Positions 1 to 9,091 of a stretch of DNA of 64,000 bases are shown piece by piece. Within the stretch, counting starts at the first letter, position 1. Each line of letters opens with the position of its first letter. The position numbers and the translations under genes are program-made. Location: the NCBI GenBank assembly GCA_050633545.1, contig JBOEGS010000005.1, forward strand, positions 1 to 64,000, read 5' to 3'. The notes beneath the pieces were generated by a model, which saw only the letters and a list, made by a program, of their open reading frames with translations, did no database searches and was not told the DNA's origin. Source of the stretch: Litorivita sp050633545. GTDB lineage: Bacteria > Pseudomonadota > Alphaproteobacteria > Rhodobacterales > Rhodobacteraceae.

Positions 1-123
1 TACTGATTATACGATGTATTGACCGATATGCTGAACCGCGCGGCACATCACACTTTTAGCCCTCTTCCCGCGGTCGTCTGGTGATCTGGCGGATACGCGC
101 ATGGCGCGGCCGCCAGATGCAGA

Positions 124-1053
124 TCATTGCGATATTGCGAGCGTGGTTATGAACTCATACATATCCGGTGCGATGGTGTTGTCCGCGGTGCCGATATGTT
201 CCACAATCGATATATGGCTGTGGCCAGCGGCGGCGTTGATCACCGGCATGCGCCCGTCCCGCAGGGTCAGCGCTTCGATCAAGCGATGGGTTTGATCCAT
301 GATCACATCAGGTTCGTATTCGGCGTAACCGATCATCACTGGGATCTTGCGGCCGCTCACGGCATTGACCACCGATTGCGCCGCGCGGTCACCGTCGGTG
401 CCGTAATAGAGCGCATCACGGTTCGGGTCCACCGGACGATTTTGCAAATCCGCCGTAGGCGTCGAGATCATGATCGCGCCAATGACGCCATCATTTTCGC
501 GCTGCAACTCCTCGCGAAAGGTGTAATCGGCCACGTGCATCGCCCCTGCCGAATTGCCCGCCAGCACAATTTTTGACGGATCGCCGCCGTATTGCGCCAC
601 GTTTTGCGCCGCCCAAGCCAGCACGTTCTTGATGTCTTCGGCCCCTGCGGGCCACTGGGTTTCGGGTGCGAAACGGTAGTTGATGGCCAGCGTTACGATT
701 CCATGTTGGGCGAACCATGCTCCGATATTTGCCGCGCCTTTCTTGTCGCCGCGCACGAACCCGCCGCCGTGAACAAAAACCATCACAGGGGCGTTTTTTG
801 CGCCCTCGGGGGCATATATATCAAGGCTGTGGCGCTCATGCGCGCCATAGGGTTGATCGGCGGTCACGCTCACGCCATCGGTGTTTTGGGCCGCGTGCAG
901 CGGCCCGTAGGCCTTGAAAGTGCCGCCGACCATTTCGCGCGACAGGTCGGGCCCCAAGGATTTGATCGTTGCGGCGATCTGTGGGGTATTGGCAACCTGC
1001 CCTATTGCGGGTGTCGCTGCTATCAGGGTCAGTGCGAGTAGGTGTAATTTCAT
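124..1053 (-). CDS. Secreted alpha/beta hydrolase (esterase/lipase type)
   Basis: A 309-residue protein with an N-terminal signal peptide (hydrophobic residues 4-15, cleavage likely near residue 18), so it is probably periplasmic. The oxyanion-hole motif HGGGF is at residues 95-99 and the nucleophile elbow GNSAG at 166-170 (Ser168). A late GHSH near residue 278 probably supplies the catalytic His. This is the hormone-sensitive-lipase / carboxylesterase pattern. The start is supported by a GGAG element about 10 bases upstream. It is the last gene of the leftward catabolic array and is separated from the amidohydrolase by 46 bases, so it may be the distal gene of that operon. It could deesterify the substrate before uptake; that role is inference, and the ester it cleaves is unknown. 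Confidence 0.85.
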   Translation of the reverse strand: MKLHLLALTLIAATPAIGQVANTPQIAATIKSLGPDLSREMVGGTFKAYGPLHAAQNTDGVSVTADQPYGAHERHSLDIYAPEGAKNAPVMVFVHGGGFVRGDKKGAANIGAWFAQHGIVTLAINYRFAPETQWPAGAEDIKNVLAWAAQNVAQYGGDPSKIVLAGNSAGAMHVADYTFREELQRENDGVIGAIMISTPTADLQNRPVDPNRDALYYGTDGDRAAQSVVNAVSGRKIPVMIGYAEYEPDVIMDQTHRLIEALTLRDGRMPVINAAAGHSHISIVEHIGTADNTIAPDMYEFITTLAISQ

Positions 1054-1099
1054 GTCTCTATCTCCGCGAGATTGTTTCGCTATGAATTCTTGATTAACT

Positions 1100-2065
1100 T
1101 CATATGTTCAGAAGGTTACGTGCCGTTGTTGCGCAAATTTGGCTGCGTTCTTCGGCGCTCAAAGGCGCCGCCTCGATCCAGTCTCCGGCCTCTTCGGCAC
1201 GTTCAAACGGGTAATCAACCGAGAACATGATCCGGTCCGCCCCTACCGTATCGATGGCGCAGCGCAACGGCGCATCAGCGCACATACCAGAGGTGGTCAT
1301 CCAGATATTGCGCTTGAAATACTCCGACGGTTTCATCTCGAGTGCCATCTCGCCGCGGTTGGATATCTCCCAACGGCTATCGAGGCGCCACAACAGATAG
1401 GGCAGCGTTTCACCGAGGTGGCCGAGGATCAGTTTCGCGCCTTTATGGCGGTCAAAAAGCCCCGAGAAAACAAGGCGCAAGGCATGGGTGGCGGTTTCCA
1501 CCGTCCAGGACCAGACAGGCCCCCAAAGCTCGGGGTGGCCGGAATACATATGCACCTGTTCGGGCGGATTGTTGGGGTGGATATAGATCGGCGCGCCCAA
1601 ATCGGCGGCGCGTTCCCACAAGACCGAATAGCGGTCGTCATCAAGGTATGTGCCGCCCGTTTGCCCGTTGATCATCGCGCCTTGCATGCCCAAATCACGC
1701 ATGCAGCGCTCCAATTCATCGGCGGCCGCCTTGGGGTCTTGCACCGCCAGATGGGCAAAGCCGCCGTAACGATCGGGACGTTTGGCCATCTCTTCGGCAA
1801 GAAAGTCATTGACCTTGCGCGATAATTTCACCGCAGTCTCGGTGCGCTTTTCCGCCTGCACCCCAGGTCCGGCGAGCGACAGGACGGATTTTTCCACCCC
1901 GATCACATCCATCGCGGCAAGGCGCTGTTCGCCGAAATCTTGCAAGGCCTCGCGGGCCTTGCCGAATAGCGCAGGGCTGATGTTGGGCGCGGTGGTGGCA
2001 AAATAGTCGATGAAATCGGGGTGCATGAAGTGCTCTTCAAGGGCGATTTTCGGCGTGAGGGTCAT
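1100..2065 (-). CDS. Amidohydrolase-family decarboxylase/hydrolase (ACMSD / gamma-resorcylate decarboxylase type)
   Basis: 321 residues, full length for the Amidohydro_2 (PF04909) family. It begins with the metal-binding EEH motif (residues 10-12) and has IYIHPNNPP mid-protein, LGHLGE before the last third, and SVDYPFE near the C-terminus. The E-x-H, the later His residues and the terminal Asp are the metal ligands in gamma-resorcylate and aminocarboxymuconate-semialdehyde decarboxylases, and the local motifs resemble the gamma-resorcylate type most. Members decarboxylate aromatic or unsaturated acids nonoxidatively or hydrolyse C-C or C-N bonds. It sits 11 bases after the M24-fold gene, so the two are probably cotranscribed. 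The actual substrate cannot be told from sequence. Confidence 0.85.
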   Translation of the reverse strand: MTLTPKIALEEHFMHPDFIDYFATTAPNISPALFGKAREALQDFGEQRLAAMDVIGVEKSVLSLAGPGVQAEKRTETAVKLSRKVNDFLAEEMAKRPDRYGGFAHLAVQDPKAAADELERCMRDLGMQGAMINGQTGGTYLDDDRYSVLWERAADLGAPIYIHPNNPPEQVHMYSGHPELWGPVWSWTVETATHALRLVFSGLFDRHKGAKLILGHLGETLPYLLWRLDSRWEISNRGEMALEMKPSEYFKRNIWMTTSGMCADAPLRCAIDTVGADRIMFSVDYPFERAEEAGDWIEAAPLSAEERSQICATTARNLLNI

Positions 2066-2076
2066 GTTGGAAGTCC

Positions 2077-3243
2077 TTAGATTTCAAAGATTTTCTTGGG
2101 GGTCTGGTGCAGGCATTCCCCTGCCCCGTCTGCCCCGATCAGATAGTTGTCACAGATCACCGCAAAGACGCGGCCATCGTCATATCCGGGGTGGACGGCG
2201 AAGTGCATCCCTTCGGCCAAGGGCATGTCCTCGTCGTGGCGGATCAGCGGGCGTTCGACCATTTCGCAACCCTGCCCGTGGGCATAAAGACGGGTTTCGG
2301 GCGGCAGGCCGCGCTGCGTCATCCATGTGTTATGTGCCGCGAGGATCTCGGCTGGTTTTGCGCCTGGCTTCATCAGCGATAGCGTGTGATCTTGCGCGGC
2401 GCGGACGTTTTCAAAGGCTTCGAGCAAGGCATCGTCGGCCTTGCCGAGCACCATTGTGCGCGCGATTTCAAGGTATTGGCCGCCGATTCCGTTCACTTCG
2501 ATCAAAACCGACATGTGATCGCCTGCCTTGATCTCGCGGGTTTGAAACGGGCGGCCCATAAAGCGTGAAGGCTGGCCCATCGGGGCGGAGAGGCCCAAGA
2601 TGATGCCTTGATCCGATCCCAACCGGCGCGCGACGGCCTCGGCATGGGCGGCGACATCTCGGTCGGTCACGCCCGCGCGGATAAAATCGCAAATTTCGTC
2701 GAAAACCCTATCCTGCAAGGCCGCAGTTTCGCGAATAAGGTGTTGTTCTTCCGCGCTTTTAACCGCTTTGATGCGATCAATCGGGTCGGTGGAATCCACA
2801 AGGTCGAATTCGCGCTCGAGCGCGCTTGCCATCCCGTGCGGCATGGCTTGCGGGACCAGCGCGCCGATGCGTTTGCAGCCCTTGAGCGCCTCGAGCACCA
2901 GCGCCGTGTCGTATTCCACCGTATAGCCGACCGAATGGAAGGACGGTGTGCCAAGCACGCGCCCGACCCCGCGTGTGGGTTTGGCGCGCGGATCGCAGGC
3001 GCGGTCGGTGCCAAAGGCGCCCATTTCCACCACCACCGCAGGACGATCGGCAAAAAAGATCACCGTGCGCGGATACCCGTTGCCCGCAGGCAGATCGGTG
3101 AGCCAGCGCACATAGCCGCCGATCCAATCCTCGCGGGCATGGGCGACCAGCGCCTCGATCCCCAGAACGCGCATCACGCTGCGGCACAGCGCCCAGCGGC
3201 GCTCCATTTCCTCCTCCGATATGGGCGAATTGGTCTCGATCAT
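2077..3243 (-). CDS. M24-family pita-bread protein, creatinase/aminopeptidase-like, metal site altered
   Basis: 388 residues with an N-terminal creatinase-like domain (about 15-160) and a C-terminal pita-bread domain (about 165-388). At the positions of the five M24 metal ligands (Asp, Asp, His, Glu, Glu) the residues appear to be Glu249/Asn251, Glu259, His322, His351 and Asp365, so the dinuclear metal site looks lost. Creatinase has the same fold without metal, which makes a C-N hydrolase of small amidino or amino acids more likely than a true Xaa-Pro aminopeptidase. The start is chosen at 3243 because its ATG overlaps the TGA of the upstream dehydrogenase (ATGA) and residues upstream of it belong to that gene. 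Substrate unknown. Confidence 0.8.
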   Translation of the reverse strand: MIETNSPISEEEMERRWALCRSVMRVLGIEALVAHAREDWIGGYVRWLTDLPAGNGYPRTVIFFADRPAVVVEMGAFGTDRACDPRAKPTRGVGRVLGTPSFHSVGYTVEYDTALVLEALKGCKRIGALVPQAMPHGMASALEREFDLVDSTDPIDRIKAVKSAEEQHLIRETAALQDRVFDEICDFIRAGVTDRDVAAHAEAVARRLGSDQGIILGLSAPMGQPSRFMGRPFQTREIKAGDHMSVLIEVNGIGGQYLEIARTMVLGKADDALLEAFENVRAAQDHTLSLMKPGAKPAEILAAHNTWMTQRGLPPETRLYAHGQGCEMVERPLIRHDEDMPLAEGMHFAVHPGYDDGRVFAVICDNYLIGADGAGECLHQTPKKIFEI

Positions 3244-4178
3244 TGGATAGATCCTTTGAGGTTCCCGGCACCGCCTGCGGCGTAATCGGCCATGTTGGTC
3301 GTCACGATAGGCAAGGCTTGTTCGTGGTAGGTGTCGGCCATGCCGCCGATATGGGGTGTGATGATCAGGCGCGGGCAGTCCCATAGGGGGCTGCCATCGG
3401 GCAGCGGTTCTTGCTCGAACACATCCATCCCTGCCCCCGCCAGAGTTCCGGCGCGCAGGGCCGCCGCGACGGCATGCGCATCGACGCAGCCGCCGCGCGC
3501 AAGGTTGATCACATGTGCGGTGGGTTTCATGGCGTCCAGAAGAGCGGCATCGACAATGTGATGGGTGTCCGCAGTATAGGGGATCAGCACGACCATGAAA
3601 TCCGCCTCGGCGGCGGCCTTGGTGATTTGCGCACGTGGATAGATTTTGTCGACGCTTGGCGCGGCAGCGCGGCCCGACACCCCTGTCACCCGCATCCCCA
3701 TGGCGGCGGCCATAGGCGCAAGGGTCTCTGCGATGGAGCCCAGCCCGAGAATGCAAAGGGTTTTGCCTTGAAGCAGGGGCTGGGGCCAACGCTCCCATGC
3801 GCGGGCCTTTTGGTTATCGACCAGCTTGGCAAACTGCCGCGCCGAGGCGAGCATCAAAAGGATCGCCAGTTCGCTCATTTGCGGTCCGTGAAACCCGTTG
3901 CAATGGCTCAGCGCAACGTGTTTGGGCAAGGCGCCCTGCCCTGTCACAAGGTTGTCCACCCCCGTGGTCAGGGCCTGCACCCATTCAAGCGCTTTCGCGG
4001 CTTGCCATACCGGCGCGCTAAGACGCGGCGCCAGACCGACGATGGCCTGCGCATCGACCGCTTTGGCAATGGCGTCATCCTCGCGGGTGGCGGTCAGGTA
4101 GGTCAGCGACGGCACAGCGGCGCGCAGGGCGTCGGCGTAGAAGTCGGCCTTGGCATCATAGATTAGAACGGTTTTCAT
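3240..4178 (-). CDS. D-isomer-specific 2-hydroxyacid dehydrogenase (NAD(P)H)
   Basis: 312 residues, typical for the glyoxylate/hydroxypyruvate-reductase branch of the family. The Rossmann glycine motif GLGSIA lies at about 145-150. Catalytic Arg228 (in NLARGG), Glu257 (in EQEPLP) and His276 (in TPHIGG) are all in place. Such enzymes interconvert 2-keto acids and D-2-hydroxyacids in the cytoplasm. Its stop overlaps the start of the pita-bread gene by four bases, and it starts 21 bases after dctM, so it belongs to the same leftward transcript. It probably handles a keto acid intermediate of the substrate imported by the neighbouring TRAP or ABC systems. Confidence 0.85.
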   Translation of the reverse strand: MKTVLIYDAKADFYADALRAAVPSLTYLTATREDDAIAKAVDAQAIVGLAPRLSAPVWQAAKALEWVQALTTGVDNLVTGQGALPKHVALSHCNGFHGPQMSELAILLMLASARQFAKLVDNQKARAWERWPQPLLQGKTLCILGLGSIAETLAPMAAAMGMRVTGVSGRAAAPSVDKIYPRAQITKAAAEADFMVVLIPYTADTHHIVDAALLDAMKPTAHVINLARGGCVDAHAVAAALRAGTLAGAGMDVFEQEPLPDGSPLWDCPRLIITPHIGGMADTYHEQALPIVTTNMADYAAGGAGNLKGSIQ

Positions 4179-4199
4179 CTCGTGTCCTGGGGTTGCAAC

Positions 4200-5495
4200 C
4201 TAATAAAGGATGGAAGGCAGCCAAAGCGCGATGGCGGGCCATGCAAAGAGCAAAGCCACAAGCGCCACAGGGGCCAACAGAAAGGGCAGAATGGCGCGGT
4301 AAAGCTGCGGCATGGAAATATCAGGGATTTGCGCCTTGATGATGAACAGGTTCATCCCCACCGGCGGCGTGATCAACCCCAGTTCGACCAATACCGCAAC
4401 CAAGACGCCAAACCAGATCGGATCGTAGCCATAGCCTTGGACCACGGGCAAAAACACCGGAACGGTGATCAAGACCATGCCAATACCCTCCAGAAAACAG
4501 CCCAAGACCACATAGAGAAGCACAATCGCCGCCATCACCATCGCAGGCGATAGATGCGCCGCCTCCGCCGCGCCGAGGATCGTTTCTGGCAGGCGCGTTT
4601 GCACGATAAAATTGGCGAAAACCGTCGCGCCAAAGATAATCATGAAAAGCGCGCAAGACACCAGAACCGCCGCTTGGACGGCTTTGATCAATCCTGCCCA
4701 TGACAGCGAGCGGCGTGCAAAGCCCAAGAGGATCGCGCCGCAGGCCCCGACCGAGGCGGCTTCATTGGGGCTGAACAATCCGGTGTAGATACCGCCGATG
4801 GTGAGCACGAACAAAAGCATGAATTGCCACGGGCCAAGCATGGCCTTGAGACGCTGGGCAAAGCTGGCCGAGGTTTCGTTCGGCACCGACCCGCCGCGCG
4901 CCATATAAAGGGCCACCGCCACATAGAGCAGCAAAAGCACCAATCCGGGGATCATCGAGGCCGCAAAAAGCCGCGCCACCGAGGTTTCGGTGATCGAGCC
5001 GTAGATCACCAAAATGATCGAGGGCGGAATGAGAATACCGAGCGATCCGCCCGCTGCCACCGACGAGGCGGCATAGCCTTCGTTGTAACCGGCGCGGCGC
5101 ATTTCGGGCATGGCGATGCGGGTCATCGAGGCCGCCGTCGCCACCGAAGAGCCGCAGATCGCGCCAAAGGCCCCTGAGGCGGCCAGAGAGGCCACCGCAA
5201 GCCCGCCGCGCAGCCCCGACAGGACAATGCGCGCGGCATTGAACAATTCGGCGGACATACGTGACCCCGTGGCCACCTCGCCCATCAAAATGAACAGCGG
5301 GATCACCGACAGATTATAATTTGACGCGGTGTCGAAAACGGCAGTGCCGGTGACGAATTTTGCCATGGAAACCGAATTGAGCAAGGCGTTGCCGCCGATC
5401 CCGATCAAGGCCAGCACCAGCCAGACCGGTTGGCGCAAAAACAGCAAGACGAACAGTAATCCGATGCCCCAAAGGGCCAGCTCTGCGCCGCTCAT
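4200..5495 (-). CDS. dctM: TRAP transporter large permease subunit (DctM)
   Basis: 431 residues made almost wholly of transmembrane helices, the normal DctM length. Family signatures include the SGAFGAICGSSVATAASM stretch near residues 105-125 and the late GLITPPVGMNLFI segment. It is the ion-coupled translocation subunit of a tripartite periplasmic transporter and works with the DctQ and DctP encoded immediately upstream. The start overlaps the DctQ stop by four bases (ATGA), giving translational coupling. The substrate is presumably a carboxylate used by the surrounding enzymes. Confidence 0.95.
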   Translation of the reverse strand: MSGAELALWGIGLLFVLLFLRQPVWLVLALIGIGGNALLNSVSMAKFVTGTAVFDTASNYNLSVIPLFILMGEVATGSRMSAELFNAARIVLSGLRGGLAVASLAASGAFGAICGSSVATAASMTRIAMPEMRRAGYNEGYAASSVAAGGSLGILIPPSIILVIYGSITETSVARLFAASMIPGLVLLLLYVAVALYMARGGSVPNETSASFAQRLKAMLGPWQFMLLFVLTIGGIYTGLFSPNEAASVGACGAILLGFARRSLSWAGLIKAVQAAVLVSCALFMIIFGATVFANFIVQTRLPETILGAAEAAHLSPAMVMAAIVLLYVVLGCFLEGIGMVLITVPVFLPVVQGYGYDPIWFGVLVAVLVELGLITPPVGMNLFIIKAQIPDISMPQLYRAILPFLLAPVALVALLFAWPAIALWLPSILY

Positions 5496-6001
5496 AATCC
5501 GCCCTCCTCATCGGGCATATCTGCCGGTGTGCGCAGGCCCGCGCGCATTTGCAATGTCAATGCCCACAGGATGCCAACCAAGCCCGCGAAGGCCAAGGCC
5601 CACAGCACCCAGACCGGCAAACCCAATTCAAGCGAGCGGTCGCCGTAGCGGTAAGCATCGCGCGCCGGCCCCCACATGGACCAGCCGATAAACCCGAATA
5701 CCCCAACCGACAAAAGCGTCGAGACAAGGCCAAGCCCTTGGAGGGCGCGGCGCGGCACCAAGGGGTCGATCAGGTCGATCAATATCTCTTTGCGCGCCGC
5801 AATCACCGGCGCGATGCCTGCAAAAACCATGATCAACAGCGCGATCGCCACCACGTCATAGGCGCCGCGCACGGGGTGGTTGAAGAGCGCGCGCAAGAGT
5901 ACATCCCCGACCACCACGAGCATCATCACCACCAGCGCGAAGCTGGCTGTGCCGTGGCAAAATCGGATCATCGGATTGGTCGTCTCGTTGGTCTGTGTCA
6001 T
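5492..6001 (-). CDS. dctQ: TRAP transporter small permease subunit (DctQ)
   Basis: 169 residues with four predicted membrane helices, as expected for DctQ. The start at 6001 (MTQTNETTN) is preferred because an AGGGAA ribosome-binding element precedes it and the DctQ homology starts shortly after; a more upstream ATG at 6058 would only add a non-homologous, arginine-rich leader. It pairs with DctM in the inner membrane and docks the substrate-loaded DctP. It lies 68 bases downstream of dctP and overlaps dctM by four bases. Confidence 0.9.
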   Translation of the reverse strand: MTQTNETTNPMIRFCHGTASFALVVMMLVVVGDVLLRALFNHPVRGAYDVVAIALLIMVFAGIAPVIAARKEILIDLIDPLVPRRALQGLGLVSTLLSVGVFGFIGWSMWGPARDAYRYGDRSLELGLPVWVLWALAFAGLVGILWALTLQMRAGLRTPADMPDEEGGL

Positions 6002-6069
6002 TTTCCCTGCCTTTGGATTTGTTGACCTGCGCCACATCGGGCGCAGGCCATGTGCCATTTTGGGATGGC

Positions 6070-7065
6070 TTACTTCTTATAGGCTTCGATAAAGGCCGAA
6101 GCGCGGGCTCCGGCTTTTTCGATCGCGCCGGTGACAATGGGGGCAAAGATATCCGCCAGTTTCGCCTGTTCGGCCTCATCCATCGTGATGATGGTGACGC
6201 CGCCTTTGGTCATATACTCGCGCCCGTGGGCCTCGCCCGCGTCCCACATGGCGCCAAAGGCTTCGGCGCGGTCGGGACCTGTGGTTTGTGTGATCGCGGC
6301 CTGTTGCTCCGGCGTCAGCCGGTTCCACGCTGCATCGCTGAGCACCAAAGCAAAGGTCGCCGAGGCCAATCCAGGTTCGAGCGAGTATTTACTCACCGGT
6401 GCCAGATCAAAGGGGATCGTTGCCTCGAAAGGAAAGGAGGCCCCGTCAACCACGCCTTTGCCCATGGCATCGGCGCTTTCGGCGGGCGGCACAGGCACGG
6501 GCGATGCGCCCAATGCTTCGATCATCTGTTGCCAAACCGTGCCCGCATAGCGAATGCGCGCACCTTTGAGCGCCTCAAGGCTGCTGGGCTCCAGCTTGGC
6601 AAAGTGCATCTTGAGCGGCGGCGTGACGCCAAACCACAAGATTTTCGTGCCCGCGTGCTCTGCGGCCAGAAAGTCGGGGGCCAATTCGGTCAAGCGGCGC
6701 GAGGTGATGGCGCTGTCTTGTCCGGCAGAGGGATGGACCAAGGGCAGGCCTGCCAATTCGGTCAGAGCAAAGCGCCCTGGCGTTGCGCCATGCAAGATCA
6801 CGGCGATATCCGCGCCGCCCGAACGGACCAGATCAAACTGGCGCGGGGGCGGGCCAAGCTGTCCGGCGGGGAAAATCTCGACGTTGAGCGTGCCGCCGGT
6901 TTTGGCCGATAGCTCCTCGCCCCATGCCGCGATAGCGCGGTTCCACGTATGCTTGGGCGGCAAAAAGCTGGAGACTTTGAGCGTCTCCGCGAGGGCCGCG
7001 CCGCTCATCACCGTGGTGGCAATGGCCGCAAGGGCCGTGGTTTTCAATAGTGTTCCGAGTTTCAT
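6070..7065 (-). CDS. dctP: TRAP transporter substrate-binding protein (DctP family)
   Basis: 331 residues with a clear Sec signal peptide (basic MKLGTLLK, hydrophobic core, AxA cleavage after ALAE near 27). Features of the DctP fold include PAGQLG near 97 and the GARIRYAG segment, whose Arg normally salt-bridges the carboxylate of the ligand. It binds a carboxylic acid in the periplasm and delivers it to DctQM. A strong GGGAGGAT element precedes the start. It is the first gene of the TRAP trio and follows the BKACE gene after 48 bases. Confidence 0.92.
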   Translation of the reverse strand: MKLGTLLKTTALAAIATTVMSGAALAETLKVSSFLPPKHTWNRAIAAWGEELSAKTGGTLNVEIFPAGQLGPPPRQFDLVRSGGADIAVILHGATPGRFALTELAGLPLVHPSAGQDSAITSRRLTELAPDFLAAEHAGTKILWFGVTPPLKMHFAKLEPSSLEALKGARIRYAGTVWQQMIEALGASPVPVPPAESADAMGKGVVDGASFPFEATIPFDLAPVSKYSLEPGLASATFALVLSDAAWNRLTPEQQAAITQTTGPDRAEAFGAMWDAGEAHGREYMTKGGVTIITMDEAEQAKLADIFAPIVTGAIEKAGARASAFIEAYKK

Positions 7066-7113
7066 GTCATCCTCCCTGGATATATTTTTTGTATGAACGT
7101 CAATTGGTTGTGT

Positions 7114-8043
7114 TCAAAAGTTCACCTTGTCTCCTCCCTTGAGATCAAGGATTTCGCGCGCCTCATCGGGGGTCGCGACCTCGCAGCCCAGATCCTCGAC
7201 GATGCGGCGGATTTTTTGCACCTGCTGGGCGTTGCTTTCGGCAAGCTTGCCGCGGCTGATAAACAGGCTGTCCTCAAGGCCGACGCGCACATTGCCGCCC
7301 ATCTGGCTGGCGGTGCTGGCCATGGGAATTTGTGAGGCCCCTGCCGCTAGAATGGACCAGCGGTAATCGTCGCCGAACAGCTTGTCGGCGGTGTTTTTCA
7401 TGAACACCAGAGTGTCGATATCCGCGCCGATGCCGCCCAGAATGCCCATCACGAACTGGATGAAGATCGGCGCCTTGAACAGCCCGATATCCATGCAGAA
7501 TTTCAGGTTATAAAGATGGCCGACGTCATAGCATTCGTGTTCGAATTTGATGTCATGGGGCGCAAGGGTTTTCGCAGCCTCTTCAATGTCTTGGAAGGTG
7601 TTCCTAAAGATATTGCCCTTTGATCCGGCGACATATTCCTCTTCCCAATCGAATTTCCAATCCTTGTAGCGTCCCGCGAGCGGATGGAAGGAGAAATTCA
7701 TCGATCCCATATTCATCGAGCACATTTCGGCGCTAAAGGTCGCGGCGGGTTTGATACGGTCTTGGATCGCGAGGGTCAAAGAGCCGCCCGTCGAGATATT
7801 GACCACCGCATCCGTGGCCTGTTTGACGCGGCCAAGGAAGGGTTTGAAATCTTCGGGATCGACCGAGGGCGCGCCGGTTTCATTGTCGCGCGCGTGCAGA
7901 TGCAGGATCGATGCGCCCGCCTCTGCGGCCTCGATGGCTTGGCGGGCGATGTCGTCATAGGTGTAGGGCAAAGCGTCGGACATGGTGGGCGTATGGATCG
8001 CTCCGGTGACCGCGCAGGTAATAATTGTCTTTTGTTTGGCCAT
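7114..8043 (-). CDS. Beta-keto acid cleavage enzyme (BKACE, DUF849 family)
   Basis: 309 residues, full length for the BKACE/Kce family, a TIM barrel with Zn2+. The LHLHAR motif near residues 47-52 supplies two zinc His ligands, and the FEHECYD segment near 170 and the QMGGNVRVGLED segment near 250 are family signatures. Known members condense a beta-keto acid with acetyl-CoA and split it to acetoacetate plus a new CoA ester (for example 3-keto-5-aminohexanoate or dehydrocarnitine cleavage). The hydroxyacyl-CoA-dehydrogenase-type gene at 12784 in the same array is the expected partner that makes the keto acid. It starts two bases before the livM stop. Specificity is unknown. Confidence 0.88.
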   Translation of the reverse strand: MAKQKTIITCAVTGAIHTPTMSDALPYTYDDIARQAIEAAEAGASILHLHARDNETGAPSVDPEDFKPFLGRVKQATDAVVNISTGGSLTLAIQDRIKPAATFSAEMCSMNMGSMNFSFHPLAGRYKDWKFDWEEEYVAGSKGNIFRNTFQDIEEAAKTLAPHDIKFEHECYDVGHLYNLKFCMDIGLFKAPIFIQFVMGILGGIGADIDTLVFMKNTADKLFGDDYRWSILAAGASQIPMASTASQMGGNVRVGLEDSLFISRGKLAESNAQQVQKIRRIVEDLGCEVATPDEAREILDLKGGDKVNF

Positions 8044-8045
8044 GG

Positions 8046-9080
8046 TTAGGCGTCCTTCTTGATAGTTTTATTGGCGTTAACGCGGCGTGAAAGCGGGAAG
8101 AGCTCGGTGCCGCGCTTGCCTCGGATAAGGCCCCAAAGCCCGCGCGGGGCCTTGAGCATGATGAGGATGGCCACAAGGCCGAGCGCGATCAGGTATAGGG
8201 TGCCCAGATCGGCCAAGGTCTCGCGCAGCAAAAAGAAGACCAGCGTGCCGATGATCGGTCCTTCGATGGTGCCGATGCCGCCGATCACCACGATAAAGAT
8301 GACAAAGGCGGTCCAGTCATTGGCCGAAAACGCCGCATCGGGAGAGATGCGCAGCTTTTGCAGGAAAATCAGCGCGCCGATGAGGGTGGTGAGGGCGGCG
8401 GTGACCACATAGACGATGAATTTGCTGCGCCAGATGTCGATGCCAAGCGATTTGGCCGCCAGTTCGTTGTCGCGGATCGCCATCAGGGCCACGCCTTGGC
8501 GCGAGCGCAAGATCGCATAGACCGCCCCGATCACCAAAACCGCCGATCCCAGCGCCAGCCAATAGGCCAAGGCTTCGCGCGCGTCGCGCCCGTCGGCCAT
8601 GGATTTGACGATCTTGGCGTTGAGCGAGATGCCCGAGCCGCCGCCCAAGGGGGTGATCTGCGCCGCCGTGAGGCGGAACACCTCGGCCATCACCCATGTG
8701 CCGATGGCAAAATAGGCCCCGCGCAGGCGGAAGATCAACACCGCCACAGGCGCCGCGATGAGCGCGCCAAAGACCATGGTCAGCGGCAGTGCCATCAGGG
8801 GCGGCACCCCGACCAGCATCGCCAGCCAGAAGAACACGTAGCCGCCAAGGCCGACATAGGCTTGCTGCCCGACCGAGACGAGGCCCGCGTAGCCCGCCAG
8901 CAGGTTCCATAGCGAGGCCAGCGACATGTAGAGGAACACTTCGCCCAAGAGGCGCAGATCCGCCCTGCCCGCCCACCACGGCGCGGCGGCCATGAGGATC
9001 AAGATCACCGCGAGGAGCGTCATGGAAATGCTGCTGAGCCGTGTGGCGCGGCTGACCGATTGAATTTGGGTCGAGGACAT
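8046..9080 (-). CDS. livM: HAAT-type ABC transporter permease (LivM-like)
   Basis: About 344 residues with multiple membrane helices and the LivM signature SVGQQAYVGLGGY near 75 and a late GGIGTIEGPIIGTLVFF segment. Two starts are possible: an ATG at 9092 overlapping the livH stop (TGATG), or the ATG at 9080. I chose 9080 because GGAGAA lies six bases upstream of it, whereas the 9092 ATG lacks an obvious element. It forms the channel with LivH for amino acids or related small carboxylates. The C-terminal tail is rich in Arg and Lys and probably cytoplasmic. Confidence 0.9.
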   Translation of the reverse strand: MSSTQIQSVSRATRLSSISMTLLAVILILMAAAPWWAGRADLRLLGEVFLYMSLASLWNLLAGYAGLVSVGQQAYVGLGGYVFFWLAMLVGVPPLMALPLTMVFGALIAAPVAVLIFRLRGAYFAIGTWVMAEVFRLTAAQITPLGGGSGISLNAKIVKSMADGRDAREALAYWLALGSAVLVIGAVYAILRSRQGVALMAIRDNELAAKSLGIDIWRSKFIVYVVTAALTTLIGALIFLQKLRISPDAAFSANDWTAFVIFIVVIGGIGTIEGPIIGTLVFFLLRETLADLGTLYLIALGLVAILIMLKAPRGLWGLIRGKRGTELFPLSRRVNANKTIKKDA

Positions 9081-9091
9081 GGCGTTCTCCA

